Shown here: positions 11,871 through 24,149 of the stretch, piece by piece
How the letters are laid out: each line of letters opens with the position of its first letter
Numbering within the stretch: the first letter of the stretch is position 1
Source of the DNA: Areca catechu
Taxonomy: Eukaryota; Streptophyta; Magnoliopsida; Arecales; Arecaceae
NCBI GenBank assembly: GCA_021397845.1
Contig: JAHSVC010000065.1
Location: forward strand, 1,426,001-1,490,000
Length of the DNA stretch: 64,000 nucleotides
Direction of reading: 5' to 3'
Program-made: the position numbers and the translations under genes
The notes under the pieces: model-generated
The model's input: the letters and a program-made list of their open reading frames with translations, nothing else
Databases searched by the model: none
Told to the model about the DNA's origin: nothing

Positions 11871-14800
11871 GTATGTATGTTATACTTTAAATACATACAA
11901 TTAATTATATTATTTTATATTTTGTTTCCCACTAATTGATTTTGAGGATATTTCACTCGACAAAATTGTGAAAATTGGTATTGCCATTAAATTGTCCTTA
12001 ATAGTATAAGTCAACACTCCTCACAAACCCACTACAACGTTCGTTGGCTTTCACCTTTCTAGACATAGAACCCATGTAGAGCGTCTATTTTGATTTATTT
12101 CAATGCAATGCCACATGATCTAGAAAAATCACTTCAAAACATCAAGAAACATTATTTAAGATGTATTGGAGTGATAGAAACATCTAAAACATAAAATTAG
12201 ACAAAATCATTCAAAAAGCTTAAATACAAAGATTAGTTTTCATTAAACCTATAAACAAATGACATGCCGATCCAAAACAGGCATGCCATAGCATACCGTG
12301 TGTCAGTAAGGTACCCGTTACCAAACCTTGTTGGTGGCCGACTGGTGTGGATCTTGGTATCCTCCGGCCAACCTTGCATATTACAATTAGAAACATGTTC
12401 CCGTGGCCCATAACTCTACAAAATTCAGACAATTGTTTTGGTATTCTTGAATTTAATTATTGCTAGAAAATACCTTTTCTGCCCTGTTTTCTATGATAGG
12501 ACAGCTAGGGGACTTGTTGACACAAACCCTAATTTAATCCATTCCCTAGGCCCTCCAATGCATCGGAGGCCATCCCTAATTGCTTCGGCATCATTCCCCA
12601 TTTTTCTCTCTCTCTTTTTTTTTTTTATTTTCAAATTTTAATATCAAGGATCCAGCCAGATGGAATCTGGTTGGACTCACCCAGGTCAAGCGGTTCAGAT
12701 GCCCAATTCGCTAGGTCGAATGGTTTCAAACATATCAAATGCATGGCCCAATCTATCATAAGGACTTGGGTCACGGTCAACAGGTCAACGTAACAGTCCT
12801 CTAAACACCGGCTTTCAATTTTTTGGTTCCTTTTGTAGCCTGCACAAAAGTCTGGCAACTTAACATGTTGGAACCCAATGTCTACAAATACAAATTAGGT
12901 ATAAAGTTCATTTACTCAAACTTCTATTGCTAACAGAACCCACTTGTCATCAGGATGTTCAGGTTTTCGCAATCTATTCCTGAATATTTTGGATTCGAGG
13001 ACCACCTGACCAAATAAATCGTTATAATGAATTCAATTTCAGATATGGATAGCTAGGTTCAAGCTTTATTTATCATAAACTTGCTCTTGGTTTGTGCAAC
13101 TGCAATAATTTGCTCTCTTTTTTTTTTTAACTTTTATAACCAAAGGCCGCAAAGGCAATTTCAGTACTACATCACACGAGGAATATCAGCTTTTGCTTTC
13201 TCCAGCAGTTTGATACACCACCCAAAACAACACACAAGTTCAAAAATTATTGCTACATTTACGTTACATGATACAAAAAATAGTTAATAATATATACTTA
13301 AATCAATTGACAATTGAATTTGGAGCCAGATTCAAGTGCTTATGGATTTGGATGAAGTTCAGGTGAAGAACAGCCTTACTAGTCTATATCAGTAGGTCTT
13401 GCCCAGGTTAGTGACTGCATGAGCTAGTACAAACTGGGACAGGTCTAGGGACCAATTAAAATAAGTTGTTCCTTCTTGTTTGCCTAATATTGCATCTGGT
13501 GGAAAGAGGAAAAGAGAGGAGAGACGGGAGGATGAAAGGAAAGAGGAAGAACTCCGTTTCAATACCAGCATCATAAACCCAACCATCAACTACAAAAACC
13601 TACCCTGATCCTAAATTTTGTTAAATAAACCCCAAAAGTCCTCTGAACAATCATTAAAAGCACAGACAATGAGAAAGACCGAGATTTAAAAAACCTTATT
13701 TCCCAGTCAGAGGAGAGTACTGCTAACCAGGTAGGAAAACAATCTATCAAAAGCCACTACTGGTTCAACTAGTCGTGATGGGTGGTGGAGCTGACAACAG
13801 TAGGCAGTGATGTTGCCAGATGTGTTTTTTTATCTTCTTTCTTTAATTTCTTTGTCCTTCATGGAGTTAAAATTCATCTTCTTTCTTCTCTTTCTTCCTC
13901 ATGTTTTGTTTCTTTCTTTGTCTTCTGTTACTTCCTATGAATAACCTGATCCTCCCTTGTTTTTTCAACCTCCACTTCTTTTTCCACTCTCTCCTTTTTT
14001 TTCTCTTTTCCTGCTGCCTCTTCTTCATTGGGCCAGGATTCCTGTTTCAATTTTTTTTACAGTTCTCTCTGTTATTTTTGTTTGTTAAGTTTTCTTCTTT
14101 CTATGTTCTCCTTTTCCCTGCTTGCTGGCAACTAGACATGGTGCTACAGGTTCCTAGTCTTCTAAAATATTTTTATTCTTCTATACTTCTCGCTGGCCAT
14201 GGCCATGCAGCCAAGAGGGCTTGGCTGCATGGTAGACATCTTGTTTCTTTCTTTTCATACCTATTGATTACTATACAATACTATGGAAGGCCAAGAATTG
14301 TTAGTGGTAATTAAGTCTTCAACAATCATCAATCAAGTACTGTCTTCCACAACATAAATTGTAGTTCCAATTAATGGATATGATTTTCCAAACAAAATTT
14401 AGTTATTGCTAAAAAAAAAAAGAAATGGCAACCGCTTTTCGGAACTTTTGTCATCATTTATTAGTGTTTCCTAACTGTTAGGTGGCATTTGGTGGGATCA
14501 CTACAATGATTCTAGATCGCTGGAGATCCTCATCTTAAGGTATTTGGTATTTCATATTCCAGTAATTAAAGATCATAGTCGTCTGCAAGTGACCTATTGG
14601 ATATACTGTAGGAATCCAACATCACAGACTATATAATACCAAAACTATCCTCTAATATCAAAGAATGCTGAACTAACACAAATTGGATAGTTCGGCTCCT
14701 ACCAAATTGTACCAAGGCTGTCCTAGAATGGTTCAGCCTCTCAAGTTGGTTTAGCCATGTTTTATTTATAAATCCCCTTCCCCTCGTAGACCGCTTCTAT

Positions 14801-15553
14801 TTAGCTTTGAAGTCCCTCAACTCCACTCTTTCAAGACCCTTATCTTGCCCTTCACTCGTTCGCTCATTTGAAACCTTCGTCCCACTGACCACCACTAATA
14901 AGTTCCACCATCTCCCTCCCCACCTCTATTCCTCCCTCCCTCTCGGTTAGGGTGTCCCTCTCTCCCCCCCCACCCCCTCTTCCTTTCGCTCTCTTCCTCT
15001 TTTTTCTCCCTCTCTCCCTCCCTCCCCCTCTCTCTCTCTCCCGCTATCTTCATTTTAGAATAAGGGAGAGTGGAACAGTTTCCATTTCTAACTTTTTTTT
15101 AAAAAAAAATTAAATTTTGAATTAAAGTCAGCAAATCATATACCATCTTTAGTTCAAAACTTAAAAATATAAACAAAAAAAATCTGAGATAGACTAGAAT
15201 GGCACTATTCTAGTATCATCTAGTACTATACTACTCAGCAATTGGTACAGGTCGGTACAACCAACCTTGCTTGATATATTTCACATATTTTACAATCATA
15301 ATTTTCAAATAAATAATAGAAAATATACATGAATGGCTAGCAACAAGTCCATACAATTTATATGTGGAATTGTTTTAGCACACCAATTATAATTTTGACA
15401 AAAGATTATTAATCCTATACAATATATATTATTTGTTACAGAAGAATTAATATCTTTCATTTATACTTGCATTTTATTATTTTAATAGTAATATTTATTT
15501 TGATTAGGTAAATAATGTAAATAGAAGTAATATTTAAATAATTTCATAATATA
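11871..15553. other. Intergenic; pyrimidine-rich tracts
   Basis: No gene recognised. T- and CT-rich stretches around 13,830-14,110 and 14,930-15,055 create spurious hydrophobic open frames. Nothing here shows domain-like conservation. Confidence 0.5.
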
Positions 15554-15558
15554 AAAAT
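15554..15558. repeat. Target-site duplication, left (AAAAT)
   Basis: AAAAT immediately precedes the 5' LTR (TGATGTGG...) and recurs at 28,050-28,054 right after the 3' LTR. Confidence 0.85.
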
Positions 15559-16483
15559 TGATGTGGCTAGGTGCTGATGTGGTGCTAGCATGGCGATCCA
15601 GGTGGTCGATGTGGCAGCCCAAATCCAACATGGCTAGCTGCGACGTAGCACCTGCGATCCACGTTTCGATCCAGTAGAACTTGTGGTCGAGTAGAGCTCC
15701 TAGTCGGCCTGAACACCGGTCGTAAAAGAAGATGGCCTCTGCGGGCCGGGGGAGGAAGAAAAGACTAAAGGATGAAGCAACTCTAGGCAAGCACGTGCCC
15801 CCTGTCTGGCACCTATGAGACCAAACAACGATTGAAGAGAGTGAGATCACTATCTCGACCGGACTTGTGGTGAAGGAGGAACAGTGCCTCTCCTACCTTG
15901 TGCCTCCTGCAGGGGTGTGCTCTATCGAAACAAGGAGCCGTGCGGCATGTCCTCCCTCTCCCACGTAGAAGATCTTGTCAAGGCTTCAATCCTTGCGAGA
16001 TATGCACCCTCCTCAAGAAAACAAGTCATGCGGTAGCCGCCTACACTCATTGCAAAAGGGGCCCTGTGGGACTCCAATTTCTGTCCCACAAGATTTTGCT
16101 GGGCCCGCACCCTCCCCTAGGAGGATGCACCATAGCATGCCGCCTGCACCTGCTACAAAAGAGGCCCTACCGGAACTCCAGCTTCTATCCCATGGGGTCC
16201 TGCTAAGTCTGCACCCTCTCAAGAAGGGGTACACAACTAGGATATCTCATCCAGCCCACAAGCATCGAGTACCATATATATATCGGTAAGAAGGACCTCC
16301 GGTGAAGATAAACAAGAAAAGAAAACCAAATAGAAAGCAACGGCAAGCAACTCTATAGAGTTCAATTCTTTCCAAAAGACCTCTTCATAGAGGCCACTCA
16401 AGCTTCCGTGACTAAGGATCTGTTACTCTTGATCATCCCACTAAATTGACCATCGGAGTGTTCCCATCGGGATCCCCAGCCAG
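15559..16483 (+). repeat. Outer element 5' LTR, first part
   Basis: It begins TGATGTGGCTAGGTGCTG like the 3' LTR at 26,999 and runs co-linearly with it until the inner element breaks it. It contains the same imperfect repeats of about 88-104 bp (GCATGCC...CACC) seen at 27,379-27,660. Open frames here are repeat by-products. Confidence 0.85.
16479..16483. repeat. Target-site duplication, left (GCCAG)
   Basis: GCCAG precedes the inner LTR at 16,484 and recurs at 23,511-23,515. The uninterrupted counterpart in the 3' LTR reads CCTGGCCTAGGTCTC, which confirms the insertion point. Confidence 0.9.
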
Positions 16484-17945
16484 TGATGCGGGATGATCCT
16501 AAGACTACCATGATTGCAGAAAAATAGAAACTAGTTTTTTTTTAAAATTTTTTTAGAGATCTAATTTGTAGACTAAATTCCCGAAATCAAGTAAAGCATA
16601 CCAGGAAAACAAGGAATGCAAAGAATCATCATACCCGCAAAAGAACTCATGCCAAAATAATAAAAGCAGGACCTCGAAGATTGAGAAACCCCCGGTTATG
16701 ATAGCATACCTTCAACAAATCAGAAATTAGGAGAGGGAAGGATTTTAACAAGCATCAATTTGAAGATCTGTTCGAAGCCAGGGTCGCACAGTACTCGGGA
16801 TTGGTGCCTGGAAGACAAACCTTCGGTTCCTCGATTCGGGCAGCTATTTGTGATCGCTCCAGGCAAAGAGGGCCTCCTCCTCGGAGGTGAATACCACGGG
16901 GATCCTGCAAGTGTCAGAGATTTGTTAGAAAGCAATAAGAAAGTAATAAAAAAGAACTAGGGTTTAGAAGAAAGATGGAATCAAGGTTTCTGAATTGGGC
17001 GGCTTGGTGCTGGAAGAAGAATCCTTGCTTGGGGTGGCCTAAGGCACTTCTCCTTGGGGCAGATTGGGGCTTGGAAGAAGAACACTTAGGGTGGCTAGGG
17101 CTTGGTAGAATTAGGGCACACCAATCTCAAACACTCACACACCAAAGAAGAACACAAGAACAATCTAGCAAAATTTCAGCAAAGTATTATTTCATGAATA
17201 AAGTAACTCACAAGAGGGGGAGGGGTGGGGTTTATATAGATGATCCCATGCCCTCTCCTTGTTAGAATAGGAATACAAGCTAGATAGGGAGAAGGATTAC
17301 GAGTGAAATAGGAATAGGATCTCCTTATTAGATTAGGAATTCCCTCCTCCTTTGACTTGGTCAAAGGGGCGCCCTTGGACTTGGTCAAATGGGGCTTGGA
17401 CTTGGTCAAAAGGGCTTGGATGCCTAATAGCATTGCGCTTGGCATGTGGGGTAGCAAGTGGGTGTCCTCCATTGGGCCTTGGGCGGTCTCAAGTGGGCTT
17501 GCTTCATGGGCTAGGCGCATGGATCCCTGTTGGGCTAAAAAACCCTGGCACATAATATGAACTAGACTAGAGAATATTCCCTGGTGGCATCTTGGGATCT
17601 TCAAATGTAGAGGGCTTCATGGGCTTCTGGCTTCACTCTGGGAGGGCTTGGTGACGGCTTTGGCTGGCCTAGTGAAAACTTTGGCTGGTACTCCTCTTGT
17701 ATAAACCTTGGCTTAACTTACTGGACTCTTACAGGACTCAATTAGACTGGACTGAGGTTGAGACAACTCAACTTATTACAAGACTCACTCAACTGAGTTA
17801 ACTTCATTACAAAACTCTCAGTTGGACTAACTTTATTATAAAACTCAATTACAAAATTTTGACACATCATGAAGGGTTCAAAAAAATCCTAATCAGTAAA
17901 CTAGATAGGGCCCAGTAATCTGTGTCGGATCCTGGTACCCCACCA
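16484..17945 (-). repeat. Inner element 3' LTR
   Basis: On the plus strand it runs from TGATGCGGGATG to ACCCCACCA and aligns along its length with 22,045-23,510. It contains GACTTGGTCAAA repeats (17,350-17,410) and many CAACTCA/GAGTTAAC motifs. Short open frames inside are not genes. Confidence 0.88.
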
Positions 17946-18500
17946 ATTCTCCCGGGATGGGAGGAACTCGATCCCGTCGAGTAAGGATCAATGTGGCTCT
18001 CAATAGCTCAAGAAGGTCTGGGTTGAGGTGCTGCAGATCCTCTCGAAAAATCCACGAGTCCTCAGATTTGGCCAACCTTATCAATGGACCAAATACCGGT
18101 GATAGCCTATGTTCCGGGTACTGATGGTTTGGTTGTTTAGGATGTGCTCAATCCTTTCGTCACTATTAGGCCAGTTTGTAAGTGGACTCGCTGGGATGGG
18201 TTCACTCTCAAGGGAAGGAATCGGTTCAAAATGCTCACTAAGTATCGCTGCTGGCTGCCGATACTCCATAAGGTCTGAAATGCTGAAAGTGAAACTAATA
18301 CCTAATTCGGGTGGCAACTCAAGCACATAGACATCGGATCCAACTCTCTTAATTATTTTGAATGATCCAGCTTCGTGAGCATGTAATTTCTTTACGGTCC
18401 CTGGAGGCAACCGCTCAGGCCTAAGCCTGATCATCATATAATCCCTTGCATAAAACTCTTTAACTTGTTTTTGAGAATTAGCCAGTTTTTATATAGTTCA
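17946..18500 (-). pseudogene. Integrase C-terminal domain and chromodomain-like tail, fragment
   Basis: Read leftwards, the fragment starts with an SQKQVKEFYARDYMMIRLRPER segment (18,490-18,420). The typical LHAHEAGSFKIIKRVGSDVY...LPPELGIS block of Ty3/gypsy integrase C-termini follows (18,390-18,280). After a frame break comes a tail ending SEDSWIFREDLQHLNPDLLE (18,070-17,990), the SxxSWxxxExLxxLNPDL pattern that ends chromodomain-like integrases. The catalytic core is absent. This is a remnant of an internally deleted element, not a functional gene. Confidence 0.8.
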
Positions 18501-18539
18501 TTACTTATATTTAACTTTTAACTAATATCCTGATACAAA

Positions 18540-19430
18540 TGCTGTGCAGAGATCAGTATATGTGTGGATAGATGAAGTAGGTCTGTGGACTGATTGGACT
18601 CAAAACCAGATATTATTTGACTACCTACATCTATTTCCTGGGGTTGTTCCTTAAGGACTTGTACTTGGATTTCCTCTATGAACAACTCTTGTGAACCCTT
18701 ACTTTCATCTATAAGGTTTGATCTGGCTTAGTTATTTCTTCGTCAATTACTATAGTGGGTTCAGGATCATTTTCCTTTGGTTCCTTAATGGGTTCAGAAG
18801 TCTCTTCATTTAATTACTTAGCCTTGATTAGATTAATTCCTGATTTCTTTTCCTTAAGGCTACTAGAATTTCTCCTAATCGGGTCTCTGGGTTGAGTCGG
18901 GTGAATCACAAATTTCTTCTCATGGTGACTAAAGGTACAGGTATTGGTTCGACCAGATAGGGCTGCATCGTGATCATAAAGCCATGGTCGACCTAAGATG
19001 ATGCTACTGGCTCCCATGAAAAGGATACAGCCAAATCTTCTCCTCATATGATTGCAGTTTAAACAAGATTTGGCACCTACACTTGATTGGAATGGAGGTG
19101 GAATCTATCCATAAGACTTTATAGGGGCTAGGATGGGAAACTAGGGTTAATCCTAAAGATTTAACTGTATCAACGGTGATGGCATTGACACAACTCCCAC
19201 TATCTATTATAATCTTGCATACCTTATCTCCAATTTTTATAAAAGTCTGTAGGATGCTAGTCCTACTCCAATCTTCCTATGTCTTGGTTTGGGATGGGAT
19301 GCATCTAACTACCCTTACTAAGTCAGATCGATCAAATTCCTCCTCATCTCTTTTATACTCCACTATCAAGTTTGCCTTAGCTTCATAAACCTCTTATTCT
19401 ATATCCTCGTTGGGTTCAGGCTCTTGCTCC
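18540..19430 (-). pseudogene. Retroelement aspartic protease region
   Basis: The reading frame on the minus strand holds KIIIDSGSCVNAITVDTVKSL, whose active-site D-S-G lies at about 19,205-19,197. It continues to GCILFMGASSIILGRPWLYDHDA (about 19,030-18,960), the LGRPWL flap-side motif of gypsy proteases. An acidic linker (about 18,830-18,560) follows. The frame is interrupted by stops at several points, for example after NLIKAK. In an intact element it would be followed by reverse transcriptase, but here it runs to the deletion join. Confidence 0.8.
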
Positions 19431-20898
19431 TCAAGCTCCCCTATATGTTAAGATCTGGTGGGACATTGGCTAGCATAATGACCTACCTTGTTGCACCTAA
19501 AGTAGGCATTGGGACTAGGGCTTGGGACTTTCTAAAACATGGGTGCCTTACCCTTATCAGTTATAGAGGGTGCAGAAGTGCTAGAACTAGGCTGACTCGA
19601 ACCTGGGTTAGGTTGAAGTGGGTTAGGGCTGGGACGGGTTGGGTTGGGATTGGATTGAATTGGGTTAGGGTTTGGTCGGACTGGGTTGGGGTTCGGTCTA
19701 ACTGGGTTAGAATTGAATCGTACTGGATTGGGGTTGGGTCGACCTTGGTATACTGGACTTGGGTTTGGCTTTAAGAAAGGGGCATTATTCCTAATAGGTT
19801 CAGATCGCTGGTATGGAGGTCCCCTTTGGAACTATTCATAATGTCTAGCTATTTGGTATGCTTGCTCTAAATCGGTGACCTCTCGCATGTACAGCTCTCT
19901 CTGGATGTCTTCACGTAATCCAATTCTAAACCTGGACAGGGTTTGTGCTAGAGACTCTAATTCAATACAACTAACAGCGAAGTCATCGAACTAGGCGATG
20001 TACTCTGACACAGACCTATTCCCTTGACATACTTATTCCATTAGTCTAGGAGTTTCTGATCATAGGATGCAGGAAGGTACTTGTCCTTAAGCTTTTATTT
20101 CATCTCTTGCCAGGTGGTTATGGGAGGTAGCTCTCTTTGTCTCCTAGTATGCTCAATGTTAGCCCAATGTAGTATGGCCTAGCGAATCAACCTCATCTTT
20201 GCAAATTTGTACTTTATCTCTTCACTCATATCATACCATTCAAAATAATAATCCATGTCTCCTACCTAATCTATGTAGACCTTTGGTTCAAGACTACCAT
20301 CAAAGGTGGGTGCTTCTACCTTAATATTTCTCATGGCTCTTTCATCTTGAGCACAAACTTCATGGTGGGGCTTTCTACGGTTCGGTTCTTGGATAGGTTC
20401 GGGTCTTGGACTCTCCTATGATTGGGTTCCTGGTATGGTTCCTAGCGTTGGACTCTCCTAGGATTGGGTTCCACAAATTAGCCCTAATTCTGGGTTTTCC
20501 TGGGATTGGGTTCCAAAAATTGGTCTTGATTCTGGGTTCCCCTAAGATTATGAGAGGTGGAACAGGGTGACTCAGGATCAGGTTAGTGTTGGACTCTTGG
20601 GTTCTTTTTATGGTACCTAATTGGTTCTTTACCTGGTCTAACCTAGTGGTTAACTGGTCAATCCTATGGGTTGCTGATGATTGGATTGGATCAACTGGTC
20701 AAGTCTTTGGTCTACTTGGTCAAACCTATGGTTCGTTTGGTTTTGAGATTGGGTCAATTGGTTTTGGGATTGGGTCAATTGGTTCATCTAGGTATTGGTG
20801 TGGTCAAGCTTATGGTTCAATTAGATATTCATTTGGTTCATCTGGGCAGTCATATGTTCATTTATGGTCCTTATGAGAGTTTCAAGATTAGACTCCAT
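19431..20898 (-). pseudogene. Gag polyprotein remnant
   Basis: The putative start MESNLETLIRTINEH lies at 20,898. A glutamine/asparagine-rich coiled-coil follows, with repeated MNQLTQSQNQ and FDQVDQRLDQL heptads (about 20,850-20,620). The central capsid-like region contains YLPASYDQKLLD and later RERCTCER-like sequence (about 20,130-19,870). The zinc knuckle near 19,490-19,450 reads YFRCNKVGHYASQCP, so the first of the expected CX2CX4HX4C cysteines is tyrosine (TAC for TGC). Several stops, such as TAA in place of a glutamine codon soon after the start, show it is dead. Confidence 0.75.
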
Positions 20899-22026
20899 GG
20901 TTGAACTGGGCTGGGGTTTAGACTTTTGGTATTGGGTTCCTAGTCTAGTGGTTATGCACACAACAAGCAGGGTGGTATGATGCAGTCAACATGCAAGGTA
21001 AGAAAATTTGGACCACAGCTTGCTAGACCTAGAGCCAAAATTGAATGGGCTTACTTAACTTACACTTAACTTACCAGCTAATCCTTCCACTAGCCATGTA
21101 AGAGATGGGGTGGTGGGAGGCTCCCCCTGCCTGTGACAGGATCCTAATTAAAAACCACCAGTCCAGATAGAGCATTTGCCTCTAGACCTCTAGCCTTAGA
21201 TACCAGTTTTCAGTAATAGCTAGTGAATTAGGTGCACTAGTTGATCCACACAATTCAGACCCGACCTGTTGGTGTCCCTAGGCTCTCTAGAGCAATTAGG
21301 TTGCTAGTTGATTTTAATTAGAGCTTGGGTTCTGATGCTGGTTGGTTGTTTTAGGCATAGGACAGGTAATGACCTCCTGCCCTGATCTGAGATAGTGAAA
21401 GTGCCCTTAAGATTAGTTTAATACATATGATGATAATCGATGGTCCTAATGCAATCTATAACAATCAAAAAAATAAAATATTTTTTTGTCTTTTTATAAT
21501 GTGGCAAATTAAATTTGAGTTGATTAAATTATCAAACAAAATTAGGGCTTGGGTGAGGTAGGGTTTGGAAGTTGATTACATTTGGTTTGATCAAGTATGC
21601 ATAATAGAAATTAGGATTTGTTTGGAAGTAGAATTTGGTTTGGTTTTTTGTGCATAAAAAAATCATAAAAATTCCAGGATAGAGAAATAACAATGTAGAT
21701 AATCTCTACCAAATTCATATAAAGAAAAACTTGAATGATGATGCAAAATCTAGGATTCTCAGACTATGTGCAGAAGTTCTGGATTTTTGTTAGGGTTCCT
21801 AAAATGTAGATTTTCTTATATTTTTTTTGTTTCAATAAAAATAATTAAAAACTATGATAATTATTAGGACTAAACAGAGAATATGTTAGGCATATTTTAA
21901 TGAAAAATAAGACTCTTAAGATGATGAACTAGACCGTATCTCAGACACCTACTGTAGATGACAAGATGCAGAAAAAACAAAAATGAATGTTTTTGTGATT
22001 TTGATGAAGATGCAAGCTATTCTAAA

Positions 22027-22044
22027 CTACCTCTGATACCAAAC
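22027..22044 (-). promoter_or_regulatory. Primer-binding site (initiator Met tRNA type)
   Basis: The reverse complement is GTTTGGTATCAGAGGTAG, directly inside the right LTR. TGGTATCAGAG is the usual plant retroelement site for initiator tRNA-Met. It fixes the element's orientation as minus. Confidence 0.9.
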
Positions 22045-23510
22045 TGATGCAAGACAATCCTAAGACTACCATGATTGTATAAAAATAAAAACTAATTATT
22101 TTTAAAATTTTTTTAGAGGTTTAATTTGCAGACTAAATTCTCGAAATCAAGTAAAGCATAGCAGGAAAACTAGTAATGCAAAGAATCATCATACCCGCAA
22201 AAGAACTCATGCCAAAATAATAAAAGCAAGACCTCGGAGATTGAGAAATCCCTGGTTAGGATAGTATACCTTCAACAAATCATAAATTAGGAGAGTGAAC
22301 GATTTTACCAAGCACTGATTTGAAGATTTGTTCAAAGCCGGGGTTGCACAGCACTAGGATTGGCTCCTGGAAGACAAGCCTTCGGTTCCTCAATTCAGGA
22401 AGCTATCTGGGATCAATCATGGAGGCAAAGAGGGCCTCCTCCTTGAAGGTGAATACCATAGGGATCCTGCAAGCATCAGAGGTTTGTTAGAAAGCAATAA
22501 GAAAGCAATAAAAAGGAACTAGGGTTTAGAAGAAAAATGGAATCAAGGTTTCTGAATTGGGCGGCTTGGTGCTGGAAGAAGAATCCTTGCTTGGGGAAGC
22601 CTAGGGAACTTCTCCTTGGGGTAGATTGGGGCTTGGAAGAATAACACCTAGGGTGGCTAGGGCTTGGTAGAATTAGGGCACACCAATCTCAAACACTCAC
22701 ACACCAAAGAAGAACACAAGAACAATCTAGCAAAATTTCAGCAAAGTAATATTTGATGAATAAAGTTACTTACAAGAGGGGGAGGGGTGGGGTTTATATA
22801 GATGATCCCATGCCCTCTCCTTGTTAGAATAGGAATACAAGCTAGATAGGGAGAAGGATTACAAATGGATTAGGAATAGGATCTCCTTATTAGATTAGGA
22901 ATTCCCTCCTCCTTTGACTTGGTCAAAGGGGTGCCCTTGGACTTGGTCAAATGGGGCTTAGACTTGGTCAAAAGGGCTTGGACGCCTAATAGCATTGGGC
23001 TTGGCGTGTGGGGCAGCAAGTGGGCATCGTCCATTGGGCCTTGGGCATCTCAAGTGGGCTTGCTTCATGGGCTAGGCGCATGGATCCCTGGTGGTCTAAA
23101 AAACCCTGGCACCTAATGTGAACTGGACTGGAGAATATTCCCTGGTGGCATCTTGGGATCTTCAAATGTAGAGGACTTGATGGGCTTCTGGCTTCACTCT
23201 GGGAGGGCCTAGTGAAGGCTTTGGCTGGCCTGGTAAAAACTTTGGCCGGTACTCCTCCTCTTGTATAAACCTTGGCATAACTTACTGGACTCTTATAGGA
23301 CTCAATTAGATTGGACTGGGATTGAGATAATTCAACTTATTACAGGACTCACTCAATTGAGTTAACTTCATTACAAAACTCTCAGTTGGACTAACTTTAT
23401 TATAAAACTCGATTACAAAATTTTGATATATCATGAAGGGTTCAAAAAAATCATAATCAGTAAACTAGATAGGGCCCAGTAATCTGTGTCAGATCATGGT
23501 GCCCCCACTA
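22045..23510 (-). repeat. Inner element 5' LTR
   Basis: Plus-strand ends are TGATGCAAGAC and GTGCCCCCACTA. The last bases are TA instead of CA, while the partner LTR ends CACCA. Overall divergence from the partner is modest. It is bounded by the primer site on the left and the GCCAG target duplication on the right. Confidence 0.88.
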
Positions 23511-23515
23511 GCCAG
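23511..23515. repeat. Target-site duplication, right (GCCAG)
   Basis: It matches 16,479-16,483. The outer LTR sequence resumes immediately afterwards (GGTCTCCTC). Confidence 0.9.
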
Positions 23516-23645
23516 GGTCTCCTCTTTTTTGCAGGATCATCCAGCAACTAGGAACGCACACTGACGAGGAATACGACAATGCTCAGAGCGACCTACATGG
23601 CCTCGGGACCCATCGAGCTACAAGCCGAAGGCGGTCATGGCAATA
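23516..23645 (+). repeat. Outer element 5' LTR, second part
   Basis: It continues the outer LTR and matches 27,925-28,049 of the 3' LTR. It ends CATGGCAATA where the 3' LTR ends GTGGCAACA. A primer-site-like TTGGCATGCTAGGAAGGG lies a few bases inside. Confidence 0.8.
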
Positions 23646-24149
23646 ATAGATTGGCATGCTAGGAAGGGAGGAGACGTGGATCTAAACAAAAGCTACAAAG
23701 GAAGGCATCGCTAACTACCCGCCCAAGCGATCACCATGCTATTGCAATGGTTTGATGGTTGTAACTCGTACACAGGAGACTTTCACTAGCCGTGTTGGGA
23801 ACCAATCTTGCCATGAAGATCGGTGTAGTCAAGAGGTGGAGTTGCTATCCGTGTTGGGAACCAATCTCGCCATGAAGACCGGTGTAGTCAAGAGGTGGAG
23901 CCTCTGACTCCACCATCACCACCATCGATGGACCAGCAAGTGCAAGTTGCCATGGTAGCATTGAAGGTCCAATCCCTGACCGCTGTGGTGCATCGTCTAC
24001 AACACCAGCACCAATCCATGGTGACATAGCAGCAGCTGAGGACCCCTATGGCCCCCACCACTACGACCCCCACAAGTCCACGGGCTACATCATAGCCACG
24101 CTCCTCGCATCACCCTTGGAAAGGCCAGCATGCCCTGGATGACAAGCAT

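Larger units (their letters stand above)
16484..23510 (-). mobile_element. Internally deleted Ty3/gypsy element nested in the outer LTR
   Basis: Two LTRs of 1,462 and 1,466 bp flank a 4.1-kb interior. It reads on the minus strand because the primer site GTTTGGTATCAGAGGTAG (initiator-methionine type) lies beside the right LTR. Gag, an aspartic protease and the integrase C-terminal end are present. The join near 18,540 skips reverse transcriptase, RNase H and the integrase core. The perfect 5-bp target duplication makes the nesting exact. Premature stops occur throughout. Confidence 0.9.

Noticed and set aside
13901..14314. 137-codon very hydrophobic open frame that could look like a membrane protein
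   Set aside because: The DNA is a T-rich tract; runs of F, L and S follow from composition alone.
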